Below, piece by piece: positions 30,001-37,384 of a stretch of DNA of 64,000 nt; positions within the stretch are counted from its first letter, which is position 1; each line of letters begins with the position of its first letter. The position numbers were made by a program, and so were the translations under genes. The stretch is from assembly GCF_000348745.1 (NCBI RefSeq), contig NC_020812.1:1311444-1375443 (forward strand). Direction: 5' to 3'. Origin of the DNA: Micavibrio aeruginosavorus EPB. Lineage in GTDB: Bacteria; Pseudomonadota; Alphaproteobacteria; Micavibrionales; Micavibrionaceae. The notes beneath the pieces were generated by a model. That model was not told the DNA's origin. It was given only the letters and a program-made list of their open reading frames with translations, and ran no database searches.

Positions 30001-30113
30001 CGACACGGCGCAGAGGTAAAGGCTGGGACGTCGCGTGTGCTTTGCGCCGACGCGATATCCGCCCCACTCAACACAAGACATGCAACAGAAGACAGCAAAA
30101 ACGCTTTTTTCAT
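27036..30113 (-). CDS. Inverse autotransporter barrel with parallel beta-helix passenger
   Basis: A 1025-residue surface protein. ATG at 30113 gives a signal peptide (MKKAFLLSSVACLVLSGADIASA) and has AAAGGGG before it; the longer frame has no signal. Residues 30-260 resemble the inverse autotransporter barrel of intimin/invasin: LGGYVYFDRKRSGF, LTAGAEWLAEEWEVRANGYAP, and closing strands GWVGARFTLPFG. A linker follows, then from about residue 310 IIYIDNQAAGGGDGSMENPF begins a long right-handed beta-helix built of dozens of turns such as LSDNTMQDNQDDGAEIRA, ending ENNWWGQDADP. In this family the C-terminal passenger is exported through the N-terminal barrel. A role in adhesion or glycan contact is inference. 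There is a clear Asn/Asp/Thr-rich composition in the passenger. Confidence 0.85.
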   Translation of the reverse strand: MKKAFLLSSVACLVLSGADIASAQSTRDVPAFTSAPCRYYPGHIDVEGKYGDRKIGETAIFLPVACSPDTLLFSDIRLKADDQSNREINLGLGTRFLKESGVLGGYVYFDRKRSGFSEEMHSQLTAGAEWLAEEWEVRANGYAPLTDDVLVDTAATLSDPYLSGTGLFVDSQSMVIREQPLYGGDVEAGAKIPKTDLWMYLAGYSFSGDDSPTMVGVRARARYEITEHVALTAEGQYDDERGRDGWVGARFTLPFGGSGRDLTGLKARMTASPVRDVDVVTSSKAETSGAPQAVAVLNATTGTAQRIIYIDNQAAGGGDGSMENPFNNLADVQAALQDHDVVYIYTGVGSNGMDTGLAISNEGVQIVGAGTDFVYDTDRFSASGAGRFNNAVLIAANAAPTLTNGAGVGITVTADNVSVSGVTVDGATGAGVRVDSVANFTLHDSTIQNSGAHGVFIDATNVTGSYTLTDNLLTANGTAAGNDTIRIYTSGTSDIDFNVSGNEVTGNNYRGIHMDLAGDATVDIDVHDNDVNNNVGDGFRIGNATGGVTNVVLNGRIENNNFSNALTDNVIEPDIDTSGLVIRMDQNMTAGSLANRLVIHNNTMSDNSEDGFGLWAFGGTVYAELSDNTMQDNQDDGAEIRAQNNGVVDGLMDVNIYRNTASGHSENGIQIDARSGSSQSYAHFDGNTTYDNAGRGLYVATLEDSVTVGSVANPVILENNTSYNNGIGIGAAAGVGNASEIHTIIRNNQIYDNTTDGIYLEASGTANSLTATVQGNTITGNNSNGMDVRTANTGALDLTVDDNDVTTSTAQNLYFDTRNTSTANIILTSNRISDAGGDGVEFNIQGDSAVTGSMTDNVIEDNTEYGVFVTARDASGRMGTVGTAYTMSGNTIRNNDLSNMYIRTAAGAAPFVYISMFDNILTGSAQRGIEIQEFDSTAGTNNLVVDMGGGAFASTGGNQIYDNAGINVYYNPDIAASVLKAENNWWGQDADPSTFDEASDSDGANEFGSTGGSTIDASPRLGTAP

Positions 30114-30236
30114 GAGAGACCCCTTTTCGAGAAGGCATCGAAAGTCACGGAGAAATAAATATGAAAATAAAACTTGAAGACGCCCGTAGGATACGGACAA
30201 GAAAATGATGCATCACAACATATCGCGATGCAATAA

Positions 30237-30263
30237 TAAAAAAACCGGCTCAAAAAGAGCCGG
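30237..30263 (-). terminator. Terminator after tRNA-Asp
   Basis: Hairpin CCGGCTC (30245-30251), loop A5, GAGCCGG (30257-30263), followed on the minus strand by T7. It lies 20 bases beyond the tRNA 3' end and also precedes the beta-helix gene. Confidence 0.88.
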
Positions 30264-30282
30264 TTCTTTATTTTACCCTGAA

Positions 30283-30359
30283 TGGCGCGAGCGACGGGAC
30301 TTGAACCCGCGACCTCCTGCGTGACAGGCAGGCGTTCTAACCAACTGAACTACGCCCGC
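30283..30359 (-). tRNA. tRNA-Asp (GTC)
   Basis: A 77-nt cloverleaf with the CCA encoded. The acceptor GCGGGCG pairs with CGCTCGC with one G-T pair; D arm GTTCAGTTGGTTAGAAC; anticodon loop CTGTCAC gives GTC (Asp); T arm GGGTTCAAGTCCC. Confidence 0.97.
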
Positions 30360-30376
30360 AATTCAGCGTGGGCGTA

Positions 30377-30405
30377 TAGTTATCGGAACGGCCACAGGAT
30401 TTCAA
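30377..30405 (-). promoter_or_regulatory. Sigma-70-type promoter of tRNA-Asp
   Basis: On the minus strand TTGAAA (30405-30400), 17-base spacer, TAACTA (30382-30377), about 17 bases before the tRNA 5' end. Confidence 0.55.
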
Positions 30406-30485
30406 TACCTTTTTCAGATTTCTTGCACAAACCAGCCGTTTTTTTCACAGCGCCGATTTGAGAATATAAATTCTTTTAAAATCAA

Positions 30486-31898
30486 TTAGTTAACTTCAAC
30501 CCCAACCAACCCCTCGCGCCACATGCGGAAGAAGCTGCCTTTGTGAAAGTCCAAACTGGCCTCTGGTTCGGCGACGCAGGCGTGAATTGCATCCCCGGCG
30601 ATGAATCGAACATCGGCGGCAGCGGCGGCCAATGCCACTTTCGGATCATCCGCCCCCAGCAGGAAGGTCCGGCTGATCAGATGACGGCGTGTGCGCTTCA
30701 CAAAATTCTGAATATCGCTTTCCATCATCCGATAGGCCCGCCCGCCATTACCAGTAGAAGAGCCATTCACCATAACACCCAGCACATCAAAACCGGCCAT
30801 ACGCAAGGCTTCGTAATCCGCCTCCCCAACGCTGGTCAACGACACACGACCACACAAAACGCGCCCGAATGTTTTCAATGGCGAAATCATCCGGTGCAAT
30901 GTCATCCACGGCGTATGTGCCGGAACATCCATCACCATAAACAGCATATAGGCCTTCATGCGCTCATCAATCTTCTGGCACAATGCGCGGTAACGCTGCT
31001 GTCCGTCCATGCTGGACAAGGTGTAATGATGCACCGGACAAATAATACCGAAATCCGGGATCATGTCGGGATTGGCCTGGAACCAAGCAATCACGGTCCG
31101 TAAAACCAGCATATCCATGGCAATCACCATGGCCCCCGGCGCGTTGGCATAGAACGCTTCATGGGCCCGAATGGCCTGCCCACCCGCATCCGGATAATCA
31201 GCCACGGCCATCTGGGCCACTTTACGACCCTTGTAATGGTCCCACACCGGCATATAGCGCACCGCAGTAAAGGGCAACTCATGAACATCGTCCATCGCTC
31301 CGGTTTCTTTTTTATGCGGCGCCGTCATTTCGTGGTGCAACCGTGCCGCACGATCGTGGCCAGCATGCAAAACAGATGAAAAATTGGGTGATCGCGACGC
31401 GGTCAGCTGAATTTGGCCATTCACGCGCCCCTTTTCAAACAACATCACGATGGATTGCACCAATGGCATATTGTGATCCAGATCCGTCATCTGGATCAGG
31501 GACACATCCTTTTTGACCGTAATTTGGTCAACACCGTCCAAGGCCTGCAAACCGCGTTTCATTTCTTCGACAATCAGAGTGATTTTCAAATCGCTTTCAA
31601 CAATTGTGCTTTCGGTAAAAAGAATGATGAAAGCATCATCGCGAAATTCGACACACATATCATCATCACTGATGTACTTTCCAATCACGTTTTTGCAGAC
31701 ATCTGAAATTTTGCTGTGCAGATTGTCCCATCGCGCACCGCTGTTATTGCGGATCGTGCGCAGGCCCAGGATTTCCATTCGTCCCGCGGCAACAACGCCA
31801 TTCTTATTGAAGAAACTCGACAACGCATTACCAAGAACAGCATGATTTTTAAACGACATGAAATTCTGTTCTTGATTCACATTCCCCTGGCCAACCAT
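30486..31898 (-). CDS. Degenerate GGDEF-EAL-like protein, paralogue 1
   Basis: A 470-residue cytoplasmic protein and the last of three tandem relatives. ATG at 31898 has GGGAG eight bases upstream. Residues 15-120 follow a GGDEF-domain pattern: GRMEILGLRTI for the first strand and, where RxGGDEF should be, EFRDDAFIILF, so the signature is lost. Residues 225-465 follow an EAL-domain pattern: RYMPVWDHYKGRKVAQMAV has no EAL triad, DFGIICPVHHYTLSS resembles the VNlS strand, and RFIAGDAIHACVAEPE resembles the terminal QGY..P strand. Catalysis of c-di-GMP synthesis or breakdown is therefore unlikely; a binding or scaffold role is inferred. Similarity to paralogues 2 and 3 is evident over the whole length. 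Confidence 0.75.
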   Translation of the reverse strand: MVGQGNVNQEQNFMSFKNHAVLGNALSSFFNKNGVVAAGRMEILGLRTIRNNSGARWDNLHSKISDVCKNVIGKYISDDDMCVEFRDDAFIILFTESTIVESDLKITLIVEEMKRGLQALDGVDQITVKKDVSLIQMTDLDHNMPLVQSIVMLFEKGRVNGQIQLTASRSPNFSSVLHAGHDRAARLHHEMTAPHKKETGAMDDVHELPFTAVRYMPVWDHYKGRKVAQMAVADYPDAGGQAIRAHEAFYANAPGAMVIAMDMLVLRTVIAWFQANPDMIPDFGIICPVHHYTLSSMDGQQRYRALCQKIDERMKAYMLFMVMDVPAHTPWMTLHRMISPLKTFGRVLCGRVSLTSVGEADYEALRMAGFDVLGVMVNGSSTGNGGRAYRMMESDIQNFVKRTRRHLISRTFLLGADDPKVALAAAAADVRFIAGDAIHACVAEPEASLDFHKGSFFRMWREGLVGVEVN

Positions 31899-32087
31899 CA
31901 CCCATTCTCCCGAATTTTTATTTTATATACCCGTTGTATTTCGAGTATGCCCCCCTAGACTGAAGAATGAATTGCGAGGCAAGACCACTTAGGGTTATAT
32001 CGGGAACATTATTTTGACAGACAAAACGCATCCAAAAACGACCGCGTTTTAAACAAACCCAACAAAGACAACATCCATCACAAAATA

Positions 32088-33572
32088 CTAATGCACACCA
32101 CCGGATCGCGCCGGATCACTGCGCCACAATCTGAAGAATTCGTTGATTGAAAAATCCTGTTCCGATTCAGGTTTCGGAACGCACGGATGAATGGCATCGC
32201 CCGCCATAAACCGAACATCCGCCATCGCCGCCGCCACCGCCGTATCGGCATCATCCGCGCCCATAATGAATGTACGGTTGATAATATGTTTTCGTGCGCG
32301 ATGGACAAAATTTTCGAGATCAGGCTGTAACGATTTGTGCGTTCGCCCCGCTGCAGAGTCACCGACGAACACACCCAAAACATCAAACCCGGCCATACGC
32401 AGCGCTTCTATGTCTGTATCGGTAATATCAAGCGGAACCTGACCGCATAGAAACCGACTATATGTTTTTAATGGCGACACCAGGTGCTCCATACTTAACC
32501 ACGGCATATGGACTGGTAAATCCATAACCAGAAACAGCATGAATTGCTTCATACGGTCATCAATCTGCTGACACAGGGACCGATACCGTTCCTTCCCTTC
32601 TCTGCTGGATAATGTTCTGAAATTCACCGGGCAGATCAACCCAAATTCCGGCAAGGCATTCGAGTTGCTTCGCAGCCAATTGATAATCGCCTGCAAAATA
32701 AACATATCCATCTCGACAATTTCATGATCACTGCGGCCAATGTAAAAATTCCGATGCGACTGCATTGCATTTGGCCCCGCCCCCGGATAATCGGCCACAG
32801 CAACCAACGACACACGACGACCGCGATACTGATCCCATGCAGGCATAAACCGTACACCGCTAAACGGCATGATCACGGGGTCTGGCTTCGGCGCATGCTT
32901 TAACCTGCCAAAGCGTCGCGGGTGATGCCTGTGATGGACGAACTCAACTTCCGTCCTTGGGATGGGGGTAAAGTCGGGCGTTTTATGCCCCTGCTCTGCC
33001 ATTTCCATGGTCGCCCGCATACGCCCCTTATCAAAGGCCAACGGCACAGACTGGATAAACGGCAAATTCCGGTCCACTTCATGGGCCGATATATGTGACA
33101 TCTCTTTTTCCATTGTGATGGAGTCCAAACCCAACTCATCAAACAAACGGCGTCTGATTTCTTCGGCCATCAACGCAGCCTTCATGTCGCTTTCCACTAG
33201 CGTGCTGCTCATAAACAGCAGGATATAGCTATCATCCTCATAACGGATATAGATATCACCGCGCTCCAGATATTTGCTGATTGTTTCTTCGCAGATCACG
33301 AAAACCTGATCCTGCATCCCGGTCCAGCGGCGTCCCATTTGTGCCTTGACCGCGCGCAACCCCAGAATCTGCAATCGCCCGGACGCGACCAGATCGCGTT
33401 TTTCAAACAGCTTCGTACACAGAACTTCCAGCTCTGCGTGCTGGCTTTCTGTTAATCGCATTGGTTTTTTTGAATATGACCGCGCCGAAAACGCACGATC
33501 GTCGGAATGCGTCCAAAACGCCAATTTCGACACATACCCACGGATCCGTCCAGCCACACCGCGCACACGCAT
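32088..33572 (-). CDS. Degenerate GGDEF-EAL-like protein, paralogue 2
   Basis: A 494-residue relative of its two neighbours. ATG at 33572 has a strong GGAGGGG site. A basic N-terminal segment (MRVRGVAGRIRGYVSKLAFW) precedes the first domain, shared in form with paralogue 3 (MSHVRDYVAGLVF), and may bind membrane or nucleic acid. The GGDEF-like domain has ASGRLQILGL and MGRRWTGMQD, and YIRYEDDSYILLF where GGDEF is expected. The EAL-like domain has RFMPAWDQYRGRRVSLVAV, FGLICPVNFRTLSS, VLGVFVGDS and RFMAGDAIHPCVPKPE. Key metal-binding acids of active EAL domains are not visible. It lies 189 bases upstream of paralogue 1. Confidence 0.75.
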   Translation of the reverse strand: MRVRGVAGRIRGYVSKLAFWTHSDDRAFSARSYSKKPMRLTESQHAELEVLCTKLFEKRDLVASGRLQILGLRAVKAQMGRRWTGMQDQVFVICEETISKYLERGDIYIRYEDDSYILLFMSSTLVESDMKAALMAEEIRRRLFDELGLDSITMEKEMSHISAHEVDRNLPFIQSVPLAFDKGRMRATMEMAEQGHKTPDFTPIPRTEVEFVHHRHHPRRFGRLKHAPKPDPVIMPFSGVRFMPAWDQYRGRRVSLVAVADYPGAGPNAMQSHRNFYIGRSDHEIVEMDMFILQAIINWLRSNSNALPEFGLICPVNFRTLSSREGKERYRSLCQQIDDRMKQFMLFLVMDLPVHMPWLSMEHLVSPLKTYSRFLCGQVPLDITDTDIEALRMAGFDVLGVFVGDSAAGRTHKSLQPDLENFVHRARKHIINRTFIMGADDADTAVAAAMADVRFMAGDAIHPCVPKPESEQDFSINEFFRLWRSDPARSGGVH

Positions 33573-33590
33573 AGGCCCCTCCGCAATAAG

Positions 33591-33677
33591 TCACAAAATA
33601 TGGATTAAGTATGTCCCCTTACATTCATTGTCGCACTGAAACCCGCAGAAAAGCGACAAAAAACGGATATTTTGTGA
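33591..33677. repeat. Nested inverted repeats between paralogues 2 and 3
   Basis: Outer arms TCACAAAATAT (33591-33601) and ATATTTTGTGA (33667-33677) are perfect complements; inside them TTGTCGC (33628-33634) pairs with GCGACAA (33653-33659). This is the leader of paralogue 2 and could be an operator or RNA structure. Confidence 0.55.
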
Positions 33678-33730
33678 TTCACGGGAAATGCAAAATGCGA
33701 AACGCAGATTTTCGCAACCGCGCCACGATC

Positions 33731-35203
33731 TTAATGCGGGCGCGAACCATCCTTAAGATGGTTATTCCATAGCTGCAAAAATCCATTGTCTGGAAAATGT
33801 AATTTTTCATCGGGATTTTGCACGCTTTGATGCACAGCGGTTCCGGCGATATAACGCACACCAGCCTTGATCGCCGCAGTGACAAGCTCTGGACTATCCA
33901 CATCAAGGACAAACGTTTGGTTGATCAAATATCGTTTGGCCTTGTTGACAAGGGATTGGATATTCAAAATTTCCGCATCTTTCCCACCGCCCGACACAGA
34001 CCGGGCGATGATCCCGATATTATCAAACCCGGCAATGCGCAACAAAGACAGATCGGAATTTAATCCCGGCGTGGAAATATGCCCGCACAAAACGCGGCCA
34101 TAGGCTTTCAAAGGCGAAACAACTTCGCTTAACCGCGCACTGGACATATGAACGACGGGAACACCCATAACCATGAAAAGGATATGGCTTTTCATGCTCT
34201 CATTCATCTTCTGGCACAGAACACGGTATTTTTCGGCCCCCTCGACACTTGAAATCGTACTGAAATTTACAGGGCAGATAATACCAAAATTACGTGTCGC
34301 ATTATCATGTTCGCCAAACCACTGAATCAATCCCGCAAGAATATCGGTATCGATTGCCGCAATGGCGGAAGCGGAACGTCCCCGGAAAAACCGCTGATGC
34401 GTTTCCGCGGCTCCCGGCTCATCATCACGACCGGCCACGCACATAAATGCAATTAATCGTCCCTTGAATACATCCCAAACGGGCATATACCGTACCGCAT
34501 GCCGCGGGGCCATCTTTTCGGCAATAACGGGTTTAGCCACTGCCGCATCATCCTCGGCAATGGACACATCAACACGCTTCACCAACGCCAGATCAATTTC
34601 GTTTTTATTGGACACTGAGGGAACGACGACGGCGCCTTTCTTCTTGCGCGACAACCGGCTTTCAAATGTTTCCGAGATGGATTGTTTGGAAAAACCGCCC
34701 GCACCCAGACTGTCGCGACTAAGGACGGAAACGTCTTTGCGCACGCCGACATTCTCAATCCCATGGTTTTCAAACAGGCAGCGGCGTATCTCCGATGCAA
34801 TCAGGGTCATTCTTGCATCGCTTTCTTCAGCGGAACTTGTTCCGAACAGGATAATGAAATCTTTTTCCTTATAACGGAAAAAAACATCGCTGGAATTGGT
34901 GTATTTTTTTATGACATCTTCGCAGGTTTCGTAAATGATATCCCGTAACCCCGCCCAACGCCGGCCCATTTTTTTCCTGACCTCATCAAGACCCAACACC
35001 TGAATGCGGCCGGACGCGATCAACTCTTTTTTCATGAACAACGCTTCGCACAACGACTCAAGCTTTACTTGACGGCGTTGTGCTGCGGCTGGATCAACGT
35101 TTTCCGCTTTGCGCTTTATGACATTGGTACGGGTGTGCCCCTTGCGAAACACAAGTCCTGCAACATAATCACGAACATGGCTCATAATACCGTGTGCTTG
35201 CAT
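33731..35203 (-). CDS. Degenerate GGDEF-EAL-like protein, paralogue 3
   Basis: A 490-residue member of the triplet and the first in transcription order. It shows the fold pattern best: ASGRIQVLGLDEVRKKMGRRW matches the GGDEF strand-helix start, VFFRYKEKDFIILF stands where vaRxGGDEFaill is expected, and AEESDARMTLIASEIRRCLF matches the following helix. The C-terminal EAL-like part has RYMPVWDVFKGRLIAFMCV, FGIICPVNFSTISS, SPLKAYGRVLCG and VRYIAGTAVHQSVQNP. The signature residues of active cyclases and phosphodiesterases are replaced. A 60-residue linker between domains is variable. Start ATG 35203 has no strong ribosome site; ATG 35185 is an alternative. Confidence 0.75.
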   Translation of the reverse strand: MQAHGIMSHVRDYVAGLVFRKGHTRTNVIKRKAENVDPAAAQRRQVKLESLCEALFMKKELIASGRIQVLGLDEVRKKMGRRWAGLRDIIYETCEDVIKKYTNSSDVFFRYKEKDFIILFGTSSAEESDARMTLIASEIRRCLFENHGIENVGVRKDVSVLSRDSLGAGGFSKQSISETFESRLSRKKKGAVVVPSVSNKNEIDLALVKRVDVSIAEDDAAVAKPVIAEKMAPRHAVRYMPVWDVFKGRLIAFMCVAGRDDEPGAAETHQRFFRGRSASAIAAIDTDILAGLIQWFGEHDNATRNFGIICPVNFSTISSVEGAEKYRVLCQKMNESMKSHILFMVMGVPVVHMSSARLSEVVSPLKAYGRVLCGHISTPGLNSDLSLLRIAGFDNIGIIARSVSGGGKDAEILNIQSLVNKAKRYLINQTFVLDVDSPELVTAAIKAGVRYIAGTAVHQSVQNPDEKLHFPDNGFLQLWNNHLKDGSRPH

Positions 35204-35268
35204 TCTTAATCAGCCCACAAATAAAATTTGCCCCCTCCCGGTACCTAATTGATCTTTTCGCTTTTGGG

Positions 35269-35304
35269 AAAAAGTAAAGAGGGATGGCACGATACCATCC
35301 CTCT
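35269..35304 (-). terminator. Terminator after ald
   Basis: Hairpin AGAGGGATGG (35278-35287), 7-base loop, CCATCCCTCT (35295-35304), followed on the minus strand by TTACTTTTT. It separates ald from the GGDEF-EAL-like triplet. Confidence 0.85.
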
Positions 35305-35340
35305 TTTGCAAATTCGGACGCAGCACTATCCCAAAGAATT

Positions 35341-36462
35341 TCAGGCGGCCAGAGCCTTGGGCTCCGGGTTGAACGGCAAATTCAGCGATTCCGCTACGCT
35401 GCGGTACGTGATTTCCCCGCGGCAGACATTGAGACCGTTTCGCAAATTGGGATCTTCCAACACGGCACGTTTCCACCCCTTATCCGCCAACGCCAGCGCA
35501 TAGGGCAAAACAGCGTGGTTCAGGGCCAATGCAGACGACAGCGGCACAGCCCCCGGCATGTTTGCCACGCAATAATGCACGACGCCATCAACGACATAGG
35601 TCGGGTCCTTGTGCGTGGTGGCATGGCTGGTTTCGAAACACCCACCCTGGTCAATCGCGATGTCGACAATCACCGATCCAGGAATCATGGTTTTCAACAT
35701 CGGCTTGGTCACCAATTTCGGTGCCGCCGCACCGGGGATCAGCACCGCGCCAATGACCAGGTCACAAACCTGAACATATTGTTCAACGGAATCCATGCTG
35801 GAATAAATCACGTTGGCCTGGCCACGGAAATAATCGTCCAGCGTGCGCAGGCGATCATGGTCACGTTCCAGAATGGTGACATTTGCCCCCATGCCAACGG
35901 CCACGCGTGCCGCGTTAAACCCGGCTACACCGCCGCCAATCACCAGAACATTGCCGGGGCGAACGCCCGGAACGCCGGAAATCAAACGCCCAACGCCGCC
36001 CATATGTTTCATCATGTTGTTCGCACCGACCAGAACGGACAGGCGACCCGCAATTTCCGACATCGGAGCCAGCAACGGCAAACCACGGCCATCACGCCCC
36101 GTCACCGTTTCATAGGCAATGGCGACACAGCCGGATTCCATCAAACCCTTGGCCTGTTCCGGGTCCGGGGCCAGGTGCAGATAGGTGAACAGCAATTGAT
36201 CTTCGCGCAACATCTGGCATTCAACCGGCTGCGGTTCTTTCACCTTCACGATCATGTCGGCTTCGGCGAAGATTTCTTTGGCGGTGCCTTTAATCGTCGC
36301 ACCGGCCTTTTTGTAATCTTCGTCACTGAAATTAATTCCGGCCCCTGCTCCGGTTTCAACGATCACCTGATGACCGCGCGCGATAAATTCCTTCACCGAT
36401 GATGGCACCAGACCAACGCGATGTTCCTGAGCCTTGATTTCCTTTGGCACGCCGATTTTCAT
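35341..36462 (-). CDS. ald: Alanine dehydrogenase
   Basis: NAD-dependent enzyme that interconverts L-alanine with pyruvate and ammonia. The 373-residue protein starts at ATG 36462 with MKIGVPKEIKAQEHRVGLVP, the standard Ald N-terminus containing the substrate-binding Arg and, further on, a conserved Lys; longer frames do not fit. The NAD-binding fold shows VLVIGGGVAGFNAARVAVGM. The C-terminus NLPFNPEPKALAA is usual for the family. It is followed by a good terminator and appears to be a single-gene transcript. Confidence 0.96.
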   Translation of the reverse strand: MKIGVPKEIKAQEHRVGLVPSSVKEFIARGHQVIVETGAGAGINFSDEDYKKAGATIKGTAKEIFAEADMIVKVKEPQPVECQMLREDQLLFTYLHLAPDPEQAKGLMESGCVAIAYETVTGRDGRGLPLLAPMSEIAGRLSVLVGANNMMKHMGGVGRLISGVPGVRPGNVLVIGGGVAGFNAARVAVGMGANVTILERDHDRLRTLDDYFRGQANVIYSSMDSVEQYVQVCDLVIGAVLIPGAAAPKLVTKPMLKTMIPGSVIVDIAIDQGGCFETSHATTHKDPTYVVDGVVHYCVANMPGAVPLSSALALNHAVLPYALALADKGWKRAVLEDPNLRNGLNVCRGEITYRSVAESLNLPFNPEPKALAA

Positions 36463-36572
36463 GTAACACTCCATGATGTGAAAACGCGGCCTATTCTTGC
36501 CTGAAACCCGGCCCGCATTCAACACGCAGCGCAGCATAGAAAACAAGGATCTGAGTTATGTCCACTCACCCC

Positions 36573-37217
36573 TTATTTGCGCATGCAGCGGACATAAAAC
36601 GACGTGTTTTTTAACACAATAAAGTTTGTTCCATCGCTAAAACGAAAACGCGTCGCCTGGGTTGAAGATGAGTTTTGCGAAGTCCAGTGTGTGAAACCAT
36701 AATTCATGCCCAACGCCACACGATTGGTATGAAGATGTGTATACTCCGCCAATGCTGGCAAATACCAATCATTATGACCATGCGCCGTCGAATTTGCACA
36801 AATCGACGCCGCTGCACTGGGGCACGCCAGCATAATCTGATCGGTATTCGCTTCCCCATCCGTTGTGCTGTTCGCTGCAGGAATGTTGGTTCCGGAACAT
36901 CCCCAAACCACCCCGGTACTGTCATCAGCTGGTGTAATATAACGATCCGTCCCAGACAGATTCCCCGCATAAAGCGTCCCATCGGCACAGGTATCACCAA
37001 TATTAGGCGTACCCGCACAAGGATCAACAACACCACCAGGTTTGTGAAATGCCACCCACCCATTCACGGTGGTACAGCCTTGGAATGCATCATGCGTACT
37101 GTTGTACACAATATCGCCAATAGATCCGGCTGGATTAGCGCATTGTGCATTCGCATGCGAAGTTTTTAAAAGAAGGGCAAACGATAAAATAATAAAAGCC
37201 GTAAAAAAATGAAACAT
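36573..37217 (-). CDS. Secreted DUF1566/Lcl-like protein
   Basis: A 214-residue exported protein. ATG at 37217 has GAGGTG a few bases before it and opens a signal peptide (FHFFTAFIILSFALLLKTSHANA); the frame is open further upstream but without a signal. The mature start CANPAGSIGDIVYNSTHDAFQGC resembles pilin-tip or tail-type modules, and the C-terminal half carries the DUF1566 pattern: HNDWYLPALAEYTHLH and THWTSQNSSS with a final cysteine (YVRCMRK). Eight or more cysteines suggest disulfides. Related proteins are surface or fibre-associated in alphaproteobacteria; the function here is unknown. Confidence 0.75.
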   Translation of the reverse strand: MFHFFTAFIILSFALLLKTSHANAQCANPAGSIGDIVYNSTHDAFQGCTTVNGWVAFHKPGGVVDPCAGTPNIGDTCADGTLYAGNLSGTDRYITPADDSTGVVWGCSGTNIPAANSTTDGEANTDQIMLACPSAAASICANSTAHGHNDWYLPALAEYTHLHTNRVALGMNYGFTHWTSQNSSSTQATRFRFSDGTNFIVLKNTSFYVRCMRK

Positions 37218-37384
37218 GACACACCTCGCATGATTTTTCGATTTATCAGGTTTGGTTATTACGCGAGAATAAAAACAGAGGTGAATTGTCACACGAAATT
37301 CCCTACACACTCAATACGCAGTGCAGCATGCTCGGGTATATATGGGATTTCCGGGCATTCATTGTATTGTTCTAATATGATGGA

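Noticed and set aside
30209-30232. TGCATC...GATGCA operator before the beta-helix gene
   Set aside because: Only six-base arms with a 12-base centre; such pairs are expected by chance and it lies next to a terminator.
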